From positions 3,286,001-3,350,000 of the forward strand of contig NZ_CP012996.1 of assembly GCF_001412655.1 (NCBI RefSeq): DNA of 64,000 nucleotides, in the 5' to 3' direction. The stretch comes from Pedobacter sp. PACM 27299. Its GTDB lineage: Bacteria > Bacteroidota > Bacteroidia > Sphingobacteriales > Sphingobacteriaceae. Within the stretch, counting starts at the first letter, position 1. The number at the start of each line of letters is the position of its first letter. Below are positions 23,667-33,598 of the stretch, piece by piece. Under the pieces are notes generated by a model. It was given only the letters and a program-made list of their open reading frames with translations. It did no database searches and was not told the origin of the DNA. Both the position numbers and the translations under genes were made by a program.

Positions 23667-25133
23667 ATGGGAAAAGTAACCGGATTTTTAGAGTATGAGA
23701 GAACTGCTCCTATAAAAGAAGATGCTAAAGAACGTTTAAAGCATTATAATGAATTTGTAGAGAATTTTGAACTAGAGCAGGTAAACCGTGAAGCCGCAAG
23801 GTGTATGGATTGCGGCGTTCCATTTTGCCAGTCGGGCTGCCCGCTTGGAAATGTAATTCCGGAATTTAACGACGCGGTATATAAAGGAGATTGGCAACTG
23901 GCCTCAACTATATTATTGAGCACCAATAACTTTCCTGAATTTACCGGAAGGATTTGTCCGGCACCATGCGAATCTGCATGCGTATTAGGAATCAACAAAT
24001 CTCCAGTATCTATTGAAGAGATCGAGAAACATATTATTGAAATCGCTTTCAATAAAGGGTATATCAAAGCGGAAGAGCCATTGATCCGCACCGGTAAAAA
24101 GGTTGCAGTGATTGGATCAGGCCCTGCAGGACTTGCCGCAGCAGCACAGCTGAACAGAGCCGGCCATGAGGTAGTGGTTTACGAACGCGATGATGCGCCA
24201 GGAGGTTTGTTAAATTATGGTATTCCTGATTTTAAACTTCAGAAAGATGTAGTGACAAGACGCATCAAGCTAATGGAAAAGGAAGGCATTGTGTTCAAAT
24301 GCAACTCCAATGTTGGGGTAAATGTAGAGTTGAACACTTTACTCAGAGAGTTCCAAAGTATTGTTTTGGCAGGTGGTTCTACCATCCCAAGAGATTTGAC
24401 GATTACTGGTCGCGAGGCTAAAGGTGTTCATTTTGCTATGGACTTCTTAAAGCAACAGAATAAGCGTGTTCAAAAGATCAGCTTTGAGCAAGAGGCAATT
24501 TTGGCTACTGGTAAGGATGTGATTGTAATTGGTGGTGGTGATACGGGATCTGATTGTATCGGTACTTCAAACCGCCAGGGGGCGAAATCTGTAATGCAGT
24601 TTGAAATCATGCCAATGCCTTCATCGCAAAGAACTTCAAACATGCCTTGGCCAACCTTCCCGATGTTGCTAAAAGTGACTTCTTCGCATGAAGAAGGCTG
24701 CGAAAGAGCATGGGGTGTAAATACTAAAGAGTTTATCAAAGATGAAAACGGCAACCTTAAAGCCTTAAAAGTAGTAGACGTAGAATGGGAAATCGATCCT
24801 GCAGGCAGACCTTTGAACTTCAAAGAGAAACCAGGTACAGAAAGAGATTTACCTTGTCAGCTGGTTTTATTAGCAATGGGTTTCTTACATCCTCAAAAAG
24901 AAGGTCTGATTGAAAAACTAGGAGTTGAGCTGGACAATAGAGGGAATGTGAAAGCCGAAGAAGGTAAATATCAAACCAATATTGCAAAAATCTTTGCAGC
25001 AGGAGATATGCGCCGTGGGCAATCACTAGTGGTTTGGGCCATTTCAGAAGGTAGAGAAGCCGCCCGTAAGGTGGATGAATACTTAATGGGCCATAGCAGA
25101 CTTGCGTCCAAAGATGGTATCCCTTACGCCTAA
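23667..25133 (+). CDS. gltD: Glutamate synthase small subunit (NADPH-dependent)
   Basis: 488 residues. N-terminal Fe-S cluster cysteines 'CMDCGVPFCQSGCPLGN' and 'CPAPCESACVLG', FAD motif 'AVIGSGPAGLAAA' and NADPH motif 'VIGGGDTGSDC', then the C-terminal FAD segment 'IFAAGDMRRGQSLVVWAI'. It takes electrons from NADPH through FAD and 4Fe-4S clusters to the large subunit. A strong terminator follows, so gltBD is a two-gene operon. Confidence 0.98.
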   Translation: MGKVTGFLEYERTAPIKEDAKERLKHYNEFVENFELEQVNREAARCMDCGVPFCQSGCPLGNVIPEFNDAVYKGDWQLASTILLSTNNFPEFTGRICPAPCESACVLGINKSPVSIEEIEKHIIEIAFNKGYIKAEEPLIRTGKKVAVIGSGPAGLAAAAQLNRAGHEVVVYERDDAPGGLLNYGIPDFKLQKDVVTRRIKLMEKEGIVFKCNSNVGVNVELNTLLREFQSIVLAGGSTIPRDLTITGREAKGVHFAMDFLKQQNKRVQKISFEQEAILATGKDVIVIGGGDTGSDCIGTSNRQGAKSVMQFEIMPMPSSQRTSNMPWPTFPMLLKVTSSHEEGCERAWGVNTKEFIKDENGNLKALKVVDVEWEIDPAGRPLNFKEKPGTERDLPCQLVLLAMGFLHPQKEGLIEKLGVELDNRGNVKAEEGKYQTNIAKIFAAGDMRRGQSLVVWAISEGREAARKVDEYLMGHSRLASKDGIPYA

Positions 25134-25180
25134 TTAGTAAAAAATAAACCTGGTGGAAATTACCCCACCATTTAAACATA

Positions 25181-25219
25181 AGCAGCTATTGTCTCCTGGA
25201 TGATAGCTGCTTTTTTTTT
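25181..25219 (+). terminator. Terminator of gltBD operon
   Basis: AGCAGCTAT ... ATAGCTGCT hairpin followed by nine T. Confidence 0.92.
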
Positions 25220-25392
25220 GCGCCATTTATCTATAGGGAAATAATTTGCCGGCGGTTTCATCCTGAGATTTCAAAAAAAGATTCTTAACATAAAAAAATG
25301 TTCGCTGATTTATAAATCCGCTGTAGAATTCTCTTTTTATTTTTATGAAGTCGTTAAAACTTGATTTATTCAGCTTATAATTAGCTTAATAA

Positions 25393-25418
25393 GGGCAGTT
25401 TTTTTGAGAAAAACGCCC
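25393..25418. promoter_or_regulatory. Hairpin in the susC leader
   Basis: GGGC-a-GTTTTT-ttgag-AAAAAC-GCCC, about 115 bp before the susC ATG. It could be a leader attenuator or a protein site; no T-run follows. The rest of 25220-25531 has no recognised feature. Confidence 0.35.
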
Positions 25419-25531
25419 AATATACTGGTTAAATCCATAATTATTCAAATCGTAACAAAAAAGAGACGATTTGATTCGGATAGCGCTGTTTGATGCTTAA
25501 ATTTAAGTAACAAACTAATTCTAACTGACCT

Positions 25532-28500
25532 ATGAAAAAATCATTACCATTTTTAATGCTGCTATTGCTATTTAGCATAGCCGCGTGGGCACAAACCCGT
25601 ACGATTACGGGAACTGTGACAGCCGAAAGTGACCAAAATCCCCTTCCTGGAGTATCCATAAGGGTGGTTGGACAGAAAACTGGTACCTTAACCAATGCTG
25701 CAGGTAAGTATAGTATTCAAGTGACAGGTACTAACCTGAGTCTGGAGTTTTCTTACCTGGGTTTTAAAACTCAGACGAAAATAATAGGAAACAGTAATGA
25801 AGTCAATGTTTCTTTATCCGATGACCAAACTAGTTTAAATGAAATTGTGGTGACCGCACTCGGCATCAAGCGAGACAAACGTACCTTAACCTATTCCACA
25901 CAGGAAGTTGGGGGTAATGCTTTAGTCGCTGCAAAAGAAAACAACATAGTGAATGCGTTGGCTGGTAAGGTAGCAGGGGTCCAGATTACGAATTCCAGTG
26001 GGGCCGCAGGTAGTTCCTCTAAAATTGTAATCCGTGGTAACACCTCATTGACAGGAGAAAACGGCGCTCTTTTCGTTGTGGATGGTGTACCTATTAATAA
26101 CTCCGAAGCAGGAAATCCTGACGGCGCATTAAGTGCAGGTGGAACTGCCAACAGGGCTATTGACATTGATCCAAATATTATAGAAAGTGTAACCATACTC
26201 AAAGGTGCTGCTGCCAGTGCATTGTACGGTTCGGCTGCAGCAAGGGGAGTCGTCATTATTACTACAAAGACCGGTAAGGGTAAACCTTCTGTTTCTGTTT
26301 CTTCAGGACTTACTGTCGACCATCCGATATTCCCTGAGTTTCAAGACAAGTATGCTCAAGGTAACAATGGGGAATATGTTGATGGAAATAATGGCGAATT
26401 AGGCTCTGGTTCCTGGGGCCCCCTTATTGATGGCCTCGTGGTAAATGGCAATCCAGTGCAAAAACATGATCCGAGAAAGGAGTTTTTCAGAACCGGATAC
26501 ACCACCGACAATACGGTTGCCGTAAGCGGTGCAAGTGATAAATCCACCTATTTGGTATCCTATTCCTATTTAAAAACCAAAGGAACGATGCCAGGTACCG
26601 ATTTTGGCCGTCACTCTTTCTTTACCAAGTTTTCTAATAACATAACGGATAAGATAAACGTCATCGGACAGCTGAATTATGTCAATACTTCCAATGATCG
26701 TTTACCAGAAGGAAACAGTCTTGCAAGCCCATTTTGGACAGTTTATGCGGCACCTATATCCTGGGATCCATTGCCTACCACTTATCCGGATGGAACACAG
26801 CGAGTGTTCCGTGCTGCAAGAAATAACCCTTACTGGTTAGTAGATAACGTAAAGTTCAGCTCCCTGGTTAACAGATTTTTACCGGTTTTTACCGTTACTT
26901 ACAACCCAACTCCCTGGCTAACCATTACCGAGCGTTTAGGGGCTGATATCTTTAATGATGATACACATTACCATGAAGCTCCTGGAATTGTCGGTGGAGA
27001 ATCCGATAATGGTAAGATGTACAATAGAGAGATAAATTTCAGACAGTATAATCATGATTTGATTATAGAGGCGAAAAAGAACTTCAGCGATGATTTCTTT
27101 GGCAGTATTTTAATCGGTAATAATATCCTGGCTTCTGATCAGAAAACAGTTTTTGACAAGGGGATAGGTTTATCCGCTAAGGATTTCTATAATATTAGCA
27201 ATGCATCTACCCAGATCTCCACAATTACAGAAAGTAATTATAGAAAAGTTGGTATATATGCACAATTGACTGGAGAATATAAGAAAATGTTATCATTATC
27301 ATTAACAGGAAGATATGACGGGACTTCTGTACTGAATAGTGATAAGCAATTTTACCCTTATGGTTCAGCATCTGGCGCTTTTATCTTTACGGAAGCATTA
27401 GGAATGAATAATAATCCAATTATGAATTTTGGTAAATTCCGTATTTCTTATTCTTATGTAGGAAACGATAATGTTGCTCCTTATAGCATTGGTACTCCTT
27501 ATGTTAAACCAATTATTGGAAATATAGAATTCCCGTACGACGGTCTGAATGGATTCTTATTGACCAATACTTACGGGGATAAGAACCTGAAGAACGAAGG
27601 GCTGAAGGAATTTGAAACTGGTTTTGAATTCAAATTCCTTAAAAGCAGGTTGAATTTTGAAGCTACTTATTTTAATAAAGTAAGTAAGGATCTGATCAGT
27701 ACCACACCAATAACCCCTTCAAGTGGATTTAATGCAGCTGTTATCAATGCGGCAAGTATGTACAACAGGGGTGTTGAGTTTGTATTAGGTGGTACGCCAA
27801 TTAAAACAAAAAATATCACCTGGGACATTGCTTTGAATTTCACTAAAATCAACAATAAAGTAACTGAGATTGGACAAGGTCTTGATAACATTCAGTTTGC
27901 AGGTTTTGTCAGCCCTGGTGTATTTGCTTATAAAGACCAGCCTTATGCCGTTATTTTTGGGTCGCGATACCTTAGGAATGATGCTGGAAGGTTAGTAATA
28001 GATGAGGATGGTTATCCTATTATTGATGAACAACTTGGTCCAATAGGCAATACGGTACCAAAATGGAATGCAGGCCTAACGACTACGCTGAACTATAAAG
28101 GCATTAGCTTGTCTGCAGTGCTTGATATGAAAAAAGGAGGCGATGTATATAATCTTGATAATTTTTACCTTAATTTTTATGGGGTGACCAAAGTTACCGA
28201 AGATAGAACTGCTACTAAAGTCTTTGACGGGGTAACAGAAGATGGTTCAGAGAATACAAAACAAGTTACATTGGATCAAAAATATTATCAGGAGAATTTT
28301 TCAGCAGTAGACGAAAATGGAGTAGAGGATGGGACCTACATCAAGCTAAGACAAGTAACTCTGGCTTATACTTTTCCGGCGGAGCTATTAAGGAAAACTC
28401 CATTTAAAGGACTAAGTGTATCTGCTACAGGTAGAAACCTATGGTTCTATACCCCGCATTACACAGGCTCAGATCCTGAAGTGAGCTTATATGGAACTGG

Positions 28501-28576
28501 TAATGGTGGAGGCTTTACCAATTTTGTAACGCCATCTAACAAAAGCTTCAATTTTGCTGTAAAAGTTACTTTTTAA
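25532..28576 (+). CDS. SusC/RagA-type TonB-linked outer membrane receptor
   Basis: 1014 residues. Signal peptide (1-20, ending 'AAWAQ'), then a carboxypeptidase-regulatory-like domain ('ITGTVTAESDQNPLPGVSI'), the SusC motif 'LNEIVVTALGIKRDKRTL', a plug domain with 'GNTSLTGENGALFVVDGVP' and 'SVTILKGAAASALYGS', and a beta barrel ending in 'FNFAVKVTF' with a terminal Phe. TonB-powered uptake of oligomers (glycan or peptide) across the outer membrane, with the SusD lipoprotein 11 bp downstream as lid. No hydrolase or sensor gene is adjacent, so the substrate is unknown. Confidence 0.96.
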   Translation: MKKSLPFLMLLLLFSIAAWAQTRTITGTVTAESDQNPLPGVSIRVVGQKTGTLTNAAGKYSIQVTGTNLSLEFSYLGFKTQTKIIGNSNEVNVSLSDDQTSLNEIVVTALGIKRDKRTLTYSTQEVGGNALVAAKENNIVNALAGKVAGVQITNSSGAAGSSSKIVIRGNTSLTGENGALFVVDGVPINNSEAGNPDGALSAGGTANRAIDIDPNIIESVTILKGAAASALYGSAAARGVVIITTKTGKGKPSVSVSSGLTVDHPIFPEFQDKYAQGNNGEYVDGNNGELGSGSWGPLIDGLVVNGNPVQKHDPRKEFFRTGYTTDNTVAVSGASDKSTYLVSYSYLKTKGTMPGTDFGRHSFFTKFSNNITDKINVIGQLNYVNTSNDRLPEGNSLASPFWTVYAAPISWDPLPTTYPDGTQRVFRAARNNPYWLVDNVKFSSLVNRFLPVFTVTYNPTPWLTITERLGADIFNDDTHYHEAPGIVGGESDNGKMYNREINFRQYNHDLIIEAKKNFSDDFFGSILIGNNILASDQKTVFDKGIGLSAKDFYNISNASTQISTITESNYRKVGIYAQLTGEYKKMLSLSLTGRYDGTSVLNSDKQFYPYGSASGAFIFTEALGMNNNPIMNFGKFRISYSYVGNDNVAPYSIGTPYVKPIIGNIEFPYDGLNGFLLTNTYGDKNLKNEGLKEFETGFEFKFLKSRLNFEATYFNKVSKDLISTTPITPSSGFNAAVINAASMYNRGVEFVLGGTPIKTKNITWDIALNFTKINNKVTEIGQGLDNIQFAGFVSPGVFAYKDQPYAVIFGSRYLRNDAGRLVIDEDGYPIIDEQLGPIGNTVPKWNAGLTTTLNYKGISLSAVLDMKKGGDVYNLDNFYLNFYGVTKVTEDRTATKVFDGVTEDGSENTKQVTLDQKYYQENFSAVDENGVEDGTYIKLRQVTLAYTFPAELLRKTPFKGLSVSATGRNLWFYTPHYTGSDPEVSLYGTGNGGGFTNFVTPSNKSFNFAVKVTF

Positions 28577-28587
28577 ACAGATCAATC

Positions 28588-30009
28588 ATGAAAAAGATAT
28601 ATTATTTATTCGTAGCATTTTTAATGCTGATTTCTGCATCTGGATGTAAGAAATTTTTAGACATCAATAAAGATCCAAACAACCCTTCTGATGTTCAGGA
28701 AGCGCTGATCCTCACACCTGTTCAGCTTTATACGACGACCAATATTCTTGGCGGATTTCCAGGCTCTGTTGCTGCCTATTGGACACAGCAACTGTCTTTA
28801 AATCAACCCTCACCAGAAATTGACAGCTATAGAATCACCCCAAGCGACGTCAATAATACCTGGAGTTTTGACCTTTACCCTGCAATTTTTAACAATCTAA
28901 GAATTATGATCGGTAAAGCACAAGCGGGAGGAAATAATGGTTATGCAGCTATCGGAAAAGTAATGCTGGCTTACAATTTGGCGATTTGCACAGACCTGTT
29001 TGGAGATATCCCATACTCGGAAGCCTTTGGAGCACTTGATGGATTAAAGCCAAAATATGACCGTCAGGAAGATATTTATAAGGTCATTCAACAGAATTTA
29101 GATGAAGCTATTGTCATCTTGAATACGCAACCCACTGGCATCAACGTAAAAGCAGATGACCTGATTTATGGAGGGGATTTTCCTTCCTGGAAGAAGTTTG
29201 CCTATACGCTAAAAGCCAGATATTACCTGCGCTTAAGTAAAGCAGCAGGGTATACCGCTTCAGCGCAAGCTGACCTCGCACTCGCAGCTTTACAAAATGG
29301 CTTCACTGACAATAAAGACAATGCTAAAATAACCTATAGTGGCGGTGATAAGTCACAAAACCCATGGTATCGCGGCACCTTACCTGGAGCAGGTGGAGTG
29401 GTATTAAACAAAACTTTTGTCGATTTATTACTTGCAAATAATGACCCAAGGTTGCCTATCTTAGGACTTGCCGGTTCTGGTGGTGATTTTTTAGGAAGAG
29501 AAAGCGGTACAGCTCCGAATCCAAACCCCAAAATTTACGCCACTGTAGGGACTAAAGTTGGTGGATATTTACTTTTAGATCAGGTAGGGCCCTCAGCACC
29601 AGTTTTCCTGGCAACATATGCTGAAGTTTTATTCATTAAAGCGGAAGCTACATTAATTAAGTCTGGTGCTGGCACTGCTCAACCTATATTCGTAGAGGCC
29701 ATCAGACAAAACATGCTTGCTTTAGGTGTTGGTACCAATGATATCAACACCTACATTACTGCGCATGGAACACTGAATCCCACTACACCTTTAAAAAGCT
29801 TAATTGGTGAAAAGTATGTATCCAATTTCTTATCACTCGAAGCTTATAATGACTGGCGTAGAACAGGATTTCCAACGCTTAATGTTGTTGTTAATGCATT
29901 TCGTCCTTATATCCCACAACGTTTTCCTTATCCTTCTCAAGAGATTACATCAAACCCTCAGCCACAGCAGTCAATATCGACCTCTGAGCCGGTATGGTGG
30001 GCAAAATAG
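28588..30009 (+). CDS. SusD/RagB-type outer membrane lipoprotein
   Basis: 473 residues. Lipobox 'ISASGC' with Cys20 as lipidated residue, followed by 'KKFLDINKDPNNPSDV', the typical start of the SusD-like (RagB) subgroup. TPR-like helices and a C-terminal stretch 'EKYVSNFLSLEAYNDWRRTG' complete the fold. It binds the ligand over the SusC barrel at the cell surface. Operon with the SusC gene and ended by a strong terminator. Confidence 0.95.
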   Translation: MKKIYYLFVAFLMLISASGCKKFLDINKDPNNPSDVQEALILTPVQLYTTTNILGGFPGSVAAYWTQQLSLNQPSPEIDSYRITPSDVNNTWSFDLYPAIFNNLRIMIGKAQAGGNNGYAAIGKVMLAYNLAICTDLFGDIPYSEAFGALDGLKPKYDRQEDIYKVIQQNLDEAIVILNTQPTGINVKADDLIYGGDFPSWKKFAYTLKARYYLRLSKAAGYTASAQADLALAALQNGFTDNKDNAKITYSGGDKSQNPWYRGTLPGAGGVVLNKTFVDLLLANNDPRLPILGLAGSGGDFLGRESGTAPNPNPKIYATVGTKVGGYLLLDQVGPSAPVFLATYAEVLFIKAEATLIKSGAGTAQPIFVEAIRQNMLALGVGTNDINTYITAHGTLNPTTPLKSLIGEKYVSNFLSLEAYNDWRRTGFPTLNVVVNAFRPYIPQRFPYPSQEITSNPQPQQSISTSEPVWWAK

Positions 30010-30035
30010 AACCTGTATATACAAGTATTGAAATT

Positions 30036-30070
30036 AAAAGAGCTGCTAACTTAAGGTTAGCAGCTCTTTT
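30036..30070. terminator. Terminator after susD
   Basis: AAAAGAGCTGCTAAC-ttaag-GTTAGCAGCTCTTTT, 15-bp perfect stem; bidirectional between susD and the convergent YdeI-type gene. Confidence 0.93.
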
Positions 30071-30071
30071 G

Positions 30072-30731
30072 TTATTGCTCACTTGGATTTTTTTTCTTCC
30101 TGAGCAGCATACTGATGGTTTTCTCAATTCTGCCAATCCTGGTTTTATCCTGTTTTGCAGTTAAGATCCACAACACATATTCTTTTTTATGAGAGTAAGC
30201 CAGAGAGAGGAAATACTCCAGCGCTTGAGGTTGTTGTTTCAAAGCAAATTCCAGGTCTTCAGGTATTTTCACCTGTTTATTCACCACATCAATATAGTTA
30301 GAGAAATCATTTTTTTGAATGTTCTCATTTCTAACAGGAGAGGCCTTAACCAAGGATATTTGCTTCAATCGAAGCCCGGTCCATACCTCAGAAATTGAGG
30401 CAGAAGCGCAAGGAGTCAATTGATAAGTTTTCAATTCGTCCCAGGGACCCATCATGTTTAAATCAGTCCTAATTCCAGAACTTTTTTTAGGATAGGCGAT
30501 CCATAAAAGGGTGTCTGGCTCTAGTCTTTTATGTAAACGGGCCAGATATTCTTCCAGTTCATAACCATTAGTTACAAATAAAATGACCGCATCAAAGACC
30601 TTTTCCGCATTAAAGCTAAGCTGGATGGCATCGTAATCACCCAGAAATCCTACTAAATTATCCGGAGCATTCTCAATGAGCACGCTGTATCCGGGTTTAA
30701 TATGCAATTTTTTAAGTAATGTATTTTCCAT
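30072..30731 (-). CDS. DUF3052-like / YdeI (OmpD-associated) fusion protein
   Basis: 219 residues. The N-terminal half ('LHIKPGYSVLIENAPDNLVG', 'LWIAYPKKSSGIRTDLN') resembles DUF3052 proteins. The C-terminal half ('IPEDLEFALKQQPQALEYFL', 'SHKKEYVLWILTAKQDKTR' and 'RIEKTISML') is the YdeI/OmpD-associated domain. Soluble, function unknown. YdeI homologues in enterobacteria affect antimicrobial peptide resistance, but that does not transfer safely. Last gene of the galK-spoU-ydeI minus-strand run, 22 bp after the methyltransferase. Confidence 0.85.
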   Translation of the reverse strand: MENTLLKKLHIKPGYSVLIENAPDNLVGFLGDYDAIQLSFNAEKVFDAVILFVTNGYELEEYLARLHKRLEPDTLLWIAYPKKSSGIRTDLNMMGPWDELKTYQLTPCASASISEVWTGLRLKQISLVKASPVRNENIQKNDFSNYIDVVNKQVKIPEDLEFALKQQPQALEYFLSLAYSHKKEYVLWILTAKQDKTRIGRIEKTISMLLRKKKNPSEQ

Positions 30732-30753
30732 CAGCGAGCTTTAAAAACAATGT

Positions 30754-31284
30754 TTACAATCTCAATTTGGCAAAAAAGTCCCATAGTACAATTCCTGCGG
30801 AGATCACAATATTGAAAGAATGCTTCGTTCCAAATTGTGGAATCTCAATACATTCGTCAATTTGTGTCATCACCTCATCACTCACACCATTCACCTCATT
30901 TCCAAAGATCAAGGCATATTTTTTCTGGACATCTGGCTGAAAGGTATTCAGCATAGTGCTCCCCGAAGCCTGTTCAATAGCGATGATCTCATATCCATCC
31001 TTACGTAAACTGGCAAGTGCATCTAAAGTGGTTTCAAAGTGTGCCCAGGCTACCGACTGCGTTGCGCCCAGTGCTGTTTTTTCTATTTCCCGGTGTGGTG
31101 GCTGCGCAGTAATGCCACAGAGGTATAATTTCTCTATGGCAAAACCATCCGCTGTTCTAAATACAGAGCCTATATTGTGCATGCTTCGCACATTATCCAG
31201 CACCACTATAACCGGTAATTTTTCCTGTTCTTTAAACTCTTCTACACCTACGCGGTTTAATTCGTCTGTTTTTAATTTCTTCAT
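30754..31284 (-). CDS. SpoU/TrmH-family RNA methyltransferase
   Basis: 176 residues, SPOUT fold only, no N-terminal RNA-binding extension. Motif 1 'DNVRSMHNIGSVFRTADGF' and the knot motifs 'ALIFGNEVNGVSDEVM' and 'IPQFGTKHSFNIVISAGIVL' are clear. It methylates ribose 2'-O in tRNA or rRNA using SAM; target not inferable. 39 bp downstream of galK. Confidence 0.93.
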   Translation of the reverse strand: MKKLKTDELNRVGVEEFKEQEKLPVIVVLDNVRSMHNIGSVFRTADGFAIEKLYLCGITAQPPHREIEKTALGATQSVAWAHFETTLDALASLRKDGYEIIAIEQASGSTMLNTFQPDVQKKYALIFGNEVNGVSDEVMTQIDECIEIPQFGTKHSFNIVISAGIVLWDFFAKLRL

Positions 31285-31323
31285 TAAGGACTATTATTCT
31301 ATTCTATGCGGCAAAAATAGGAT

Positions 31324-32475
31324 TTAAATTGCAGAAGCACCATTGCCGATGTCACTGATATAGATAGAAGCTGGATATCCGATGCGTTCTACATAAAAAT
31401 CTGTCAGTTGTTTAGAAAAATCTTCTTCCTGACCTTTTTTAAGCAGGGCGATCGCACATCCACCAAAACCAGCGCCAGTCATCCTCGCACCAATTACATG
31501 CTCATAGTCGCTGCAGAAATCAACAACCGCATCTAATTCTTGACCAGTAACCTCATAAAGATCTTTTAATGACTGATGAGAGGCATACATTAAACGACCA
31601 AATTCTTTCAAATCCCCTTCATTTAGTGCCTTTGCAGCAAGGTGAACACGATCGTTTTCTCTGATCACGTGAGTGGCTCTTTTCAATACTGTTTCATCTT
31701 TGATCAGCTGACTATGTAAAGCAAATTTCTCTGCATTCAATTCGCATAGGTTATTGAGCTTAATTTCCTGGTTAAGGTCTGCCAAAGCCGTCTGACATTC
31801 AGTTACCCTTTCATTATATTTAGATTCTGCCAGCTTTCTTGGTTTATTAGTGTTGATAATAGCCAAAACGTAATCACCCAGGTTACAGTCTACCGATTTG
31901 TATTTTAAAGTATCACAATTCAGTACTAACGCTTTATTTTCTTCTCCAAATGCAACGGCAAATTGGTCCATAATGCCACAGTTGACCCCTATAAATTCGT
32001 TTTCTACTTTCTGTGCCAATAAAGGAATCTCGATTTTTTCATATCCTAAACCAAAGAAATCATTCAATGCATAAGCCATTGCGACTTCAATTGAGGCAGA
32101 AGAAGAGAGTCCTGATCCGATCGGAATATTGCCATAAAACAACAAATCCAGTCCGGTAGGGATTTTATGTTTTTTAAGGATTTCATGGAAAACTCCCAAA
32201 GGGTAATTGTACCATTCCGGGCCAGTTTTAGTATACGCATCTTGCAGTGGGATCTCCTGTTCTTCAGGGAAATTAAGGCTTTTAAAGCGGATCACCTGAT
32301 CATTGTTAGGCGCAATGCTCAACCAGGTGCCTAAAGTAACTGCACATGGCATTACTAATCCACCGTTGTAATCAATATGCTCGCCAATCAGGTTTACACG
32401 GCCAGGGGTAAAATAATTCGCCTTTGGTTCTTGTCCGTATAGCGCTGAGAATTTTTCGGTCAATTCCGCTTTCAT
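31324..32475 (-). CDS. galK: Galactokinase
   Basis: 383 residues, GHMP kinase. 'GRVNLIGEHIDYNGG' is the galactokinase signature, 'PIGSGLSSSASIEVA' the phosphate loop, 'CGIMDQFAVAFG' the catalytic Asp region and 'GARMTGAGFGGCAIAL' motif 3. It phosphorylates alpha-D-galactose at C1 in the Leloir pathway. Divergent from galM over an 84-bp promoter gap, a functional pair. Confidence 0.97.
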   Translation of the reverse strand: MKAELTEKFSALYGQEPKANYFTPGRVNLIGEHIDYNGGLVMPCAVTLGTWLSIAPNNDQVIRFKSLNFPEEQEIPLQDAYTKTGPEWYNYPLGVFHEILKKHKIPTGLDLLFYGNIPIGSGLSSSASIEVAMAYALNDFFGLGYEKIEIPLLAQKVENEFIGVNCGIMDQFAVAFGEENKALVLNCDTLKYKSVDCNLGDYVLAIINTNKPRKLAESKYNERVTECQTALADLNQEIKLNNLCELNAEKFALHSQLIKDETVLKRATHVIRENDRVHLAAKALNEGDLKEFGRLMYASHQSLKDLYEVTGQELDAVVDFCSDYEHVIGARMTGAGFGGCAIALLKKGQEEDFSKQLTDFYVERIGYPASIYISDIGNGASAI

Positions 32476-32559
32476 TGTAATTTTTTAAATTAATGTTTTT
32501 GTTTTAAGTAAAGTATTGATAGTATTGTTATAAATAACAACCGCCCTAATATACAATTT

Positions 32560-33597
32560 ATGGAAACAAAGCTAATCAAGACCGGGAAATTTATTGATGA
32601 TAAAGAAGTCTTCGGAATTGAGTTAACAAATACACATGGTACTTATGTGAAAATATACAACTATGGTGCAATCATCAATAAATTCATCGTGACGAATAAA
32701 CATGGTGAAAAACAGGATATTGTATTGGGGTTTGATGATTTTGAAGGATACATCAGTGAAGACTACCTGGCAGACTATCCGTATCTGGGCGCAGTAATCG
32801 GCCGTTATGCCAACCGTATTAAAAATGGTAGATTCAGCATTGATGGAACCGTGTATCAGTTGTCGCAAGCAAAAGGCGGAGATTGCCTGCATGGTGGTGA
32901 CATTGGCTTTGACAGAAAAGTATGGACGATTTTACCAACCATTGATCCAAGTTTGACTTTACAATATATTTCTCCTGCCGGAGAAGAGAATTTCCCTGGA
33001 AACCTAACTGTGCAGCTTACCTTCAAGCTTACGGATGATAATGAATTGAGACTGGATTATAAAGCAATTACAGACGAAGCGACTGCCATTAACTTAACGC
33101 ATCACAGTTACTTCAATTTGTCTCCGGATCTAGGGATAATAGATCAGCACTTCCATAGAATGCCTGCAAGCAATTATCTGGAGCAGGATGATAACTATGT
33201 CGTAACCGGTAAGTTAATCCCTGTAGAAGGCACGAATCACGACTTCATTGGCGGAAAAACCTTTGCTCATGACTGGAACCCAGCAGAAGGCTATGATCAG
33301 ACCTATGTTTTAGATAAACCTTATGGCGAATTCACCCTGGCTTCTGAAACTTATGAAGAGAAAAGTGGCCTGACATTATCTGTATATACTACGGAGCCGG
33401 TTGCACACCTTTATACTGCCAAATACTTGTCAGTAGTAGGTGGAAAAGGAGGAGCGAATTACCATGCCTCTGAAGCCTTTTGTGTAGAAACACAGCACCA
33501 TCCAAATGGGATCAATATCCCTGCTTTCCCAAGTACAGTTTTGAGACCTGGAGAGACTTACACACAAACTACAGTTTATAAAATAGAACATAATTAA
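32560..33597 (+). CDS. galM: Aldose 1-epimerase (mutarotase)
   Basis: 345 residues. Substrate loop 'GRYANRIKNGRFSIDG', catalytic His in 'LTHHSYFNLSPD' and catalytic Glu in 'FCVETQHHPNGIN'. It interconverts beta and alpha galactose to feed galK. No signal peptide, so cytoplasmic. Its TAA is one base from the ATG of the following FrnE-like gene. Confidence 0.96.
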   Translation: METKLIKTGKFIDDKEVFGIELTNTHGTYVKIYNYGAIINKFIVTNKHGEKQDIVLGFDDFEGYISEDYLADYPYLGAVIGRYANRIKNGRFSIDGTVYQLSQAKGGDCLHGGDIGFDRKVWTILPTIDPSLTLQYISPAGEENFPGNLTVQLTFKLTDDNELRLDYKAITDEATAINLTHHSYFNLSPDLGIIDQHFHRMPASNYLEQDDNYVVTGKLIPVEGTNHDFIGGKTFAHDWNPAEGYDQTYVLDKPYGEFTLASETYEEKSGLTLSVYTTEPVAHLYTAKYLSVVGGKGGANYHASEAFCVETQHHPNGINIPAFPSTVLRPGETYTQTTVYKIEHN

Positions 33598-33598
33598 T

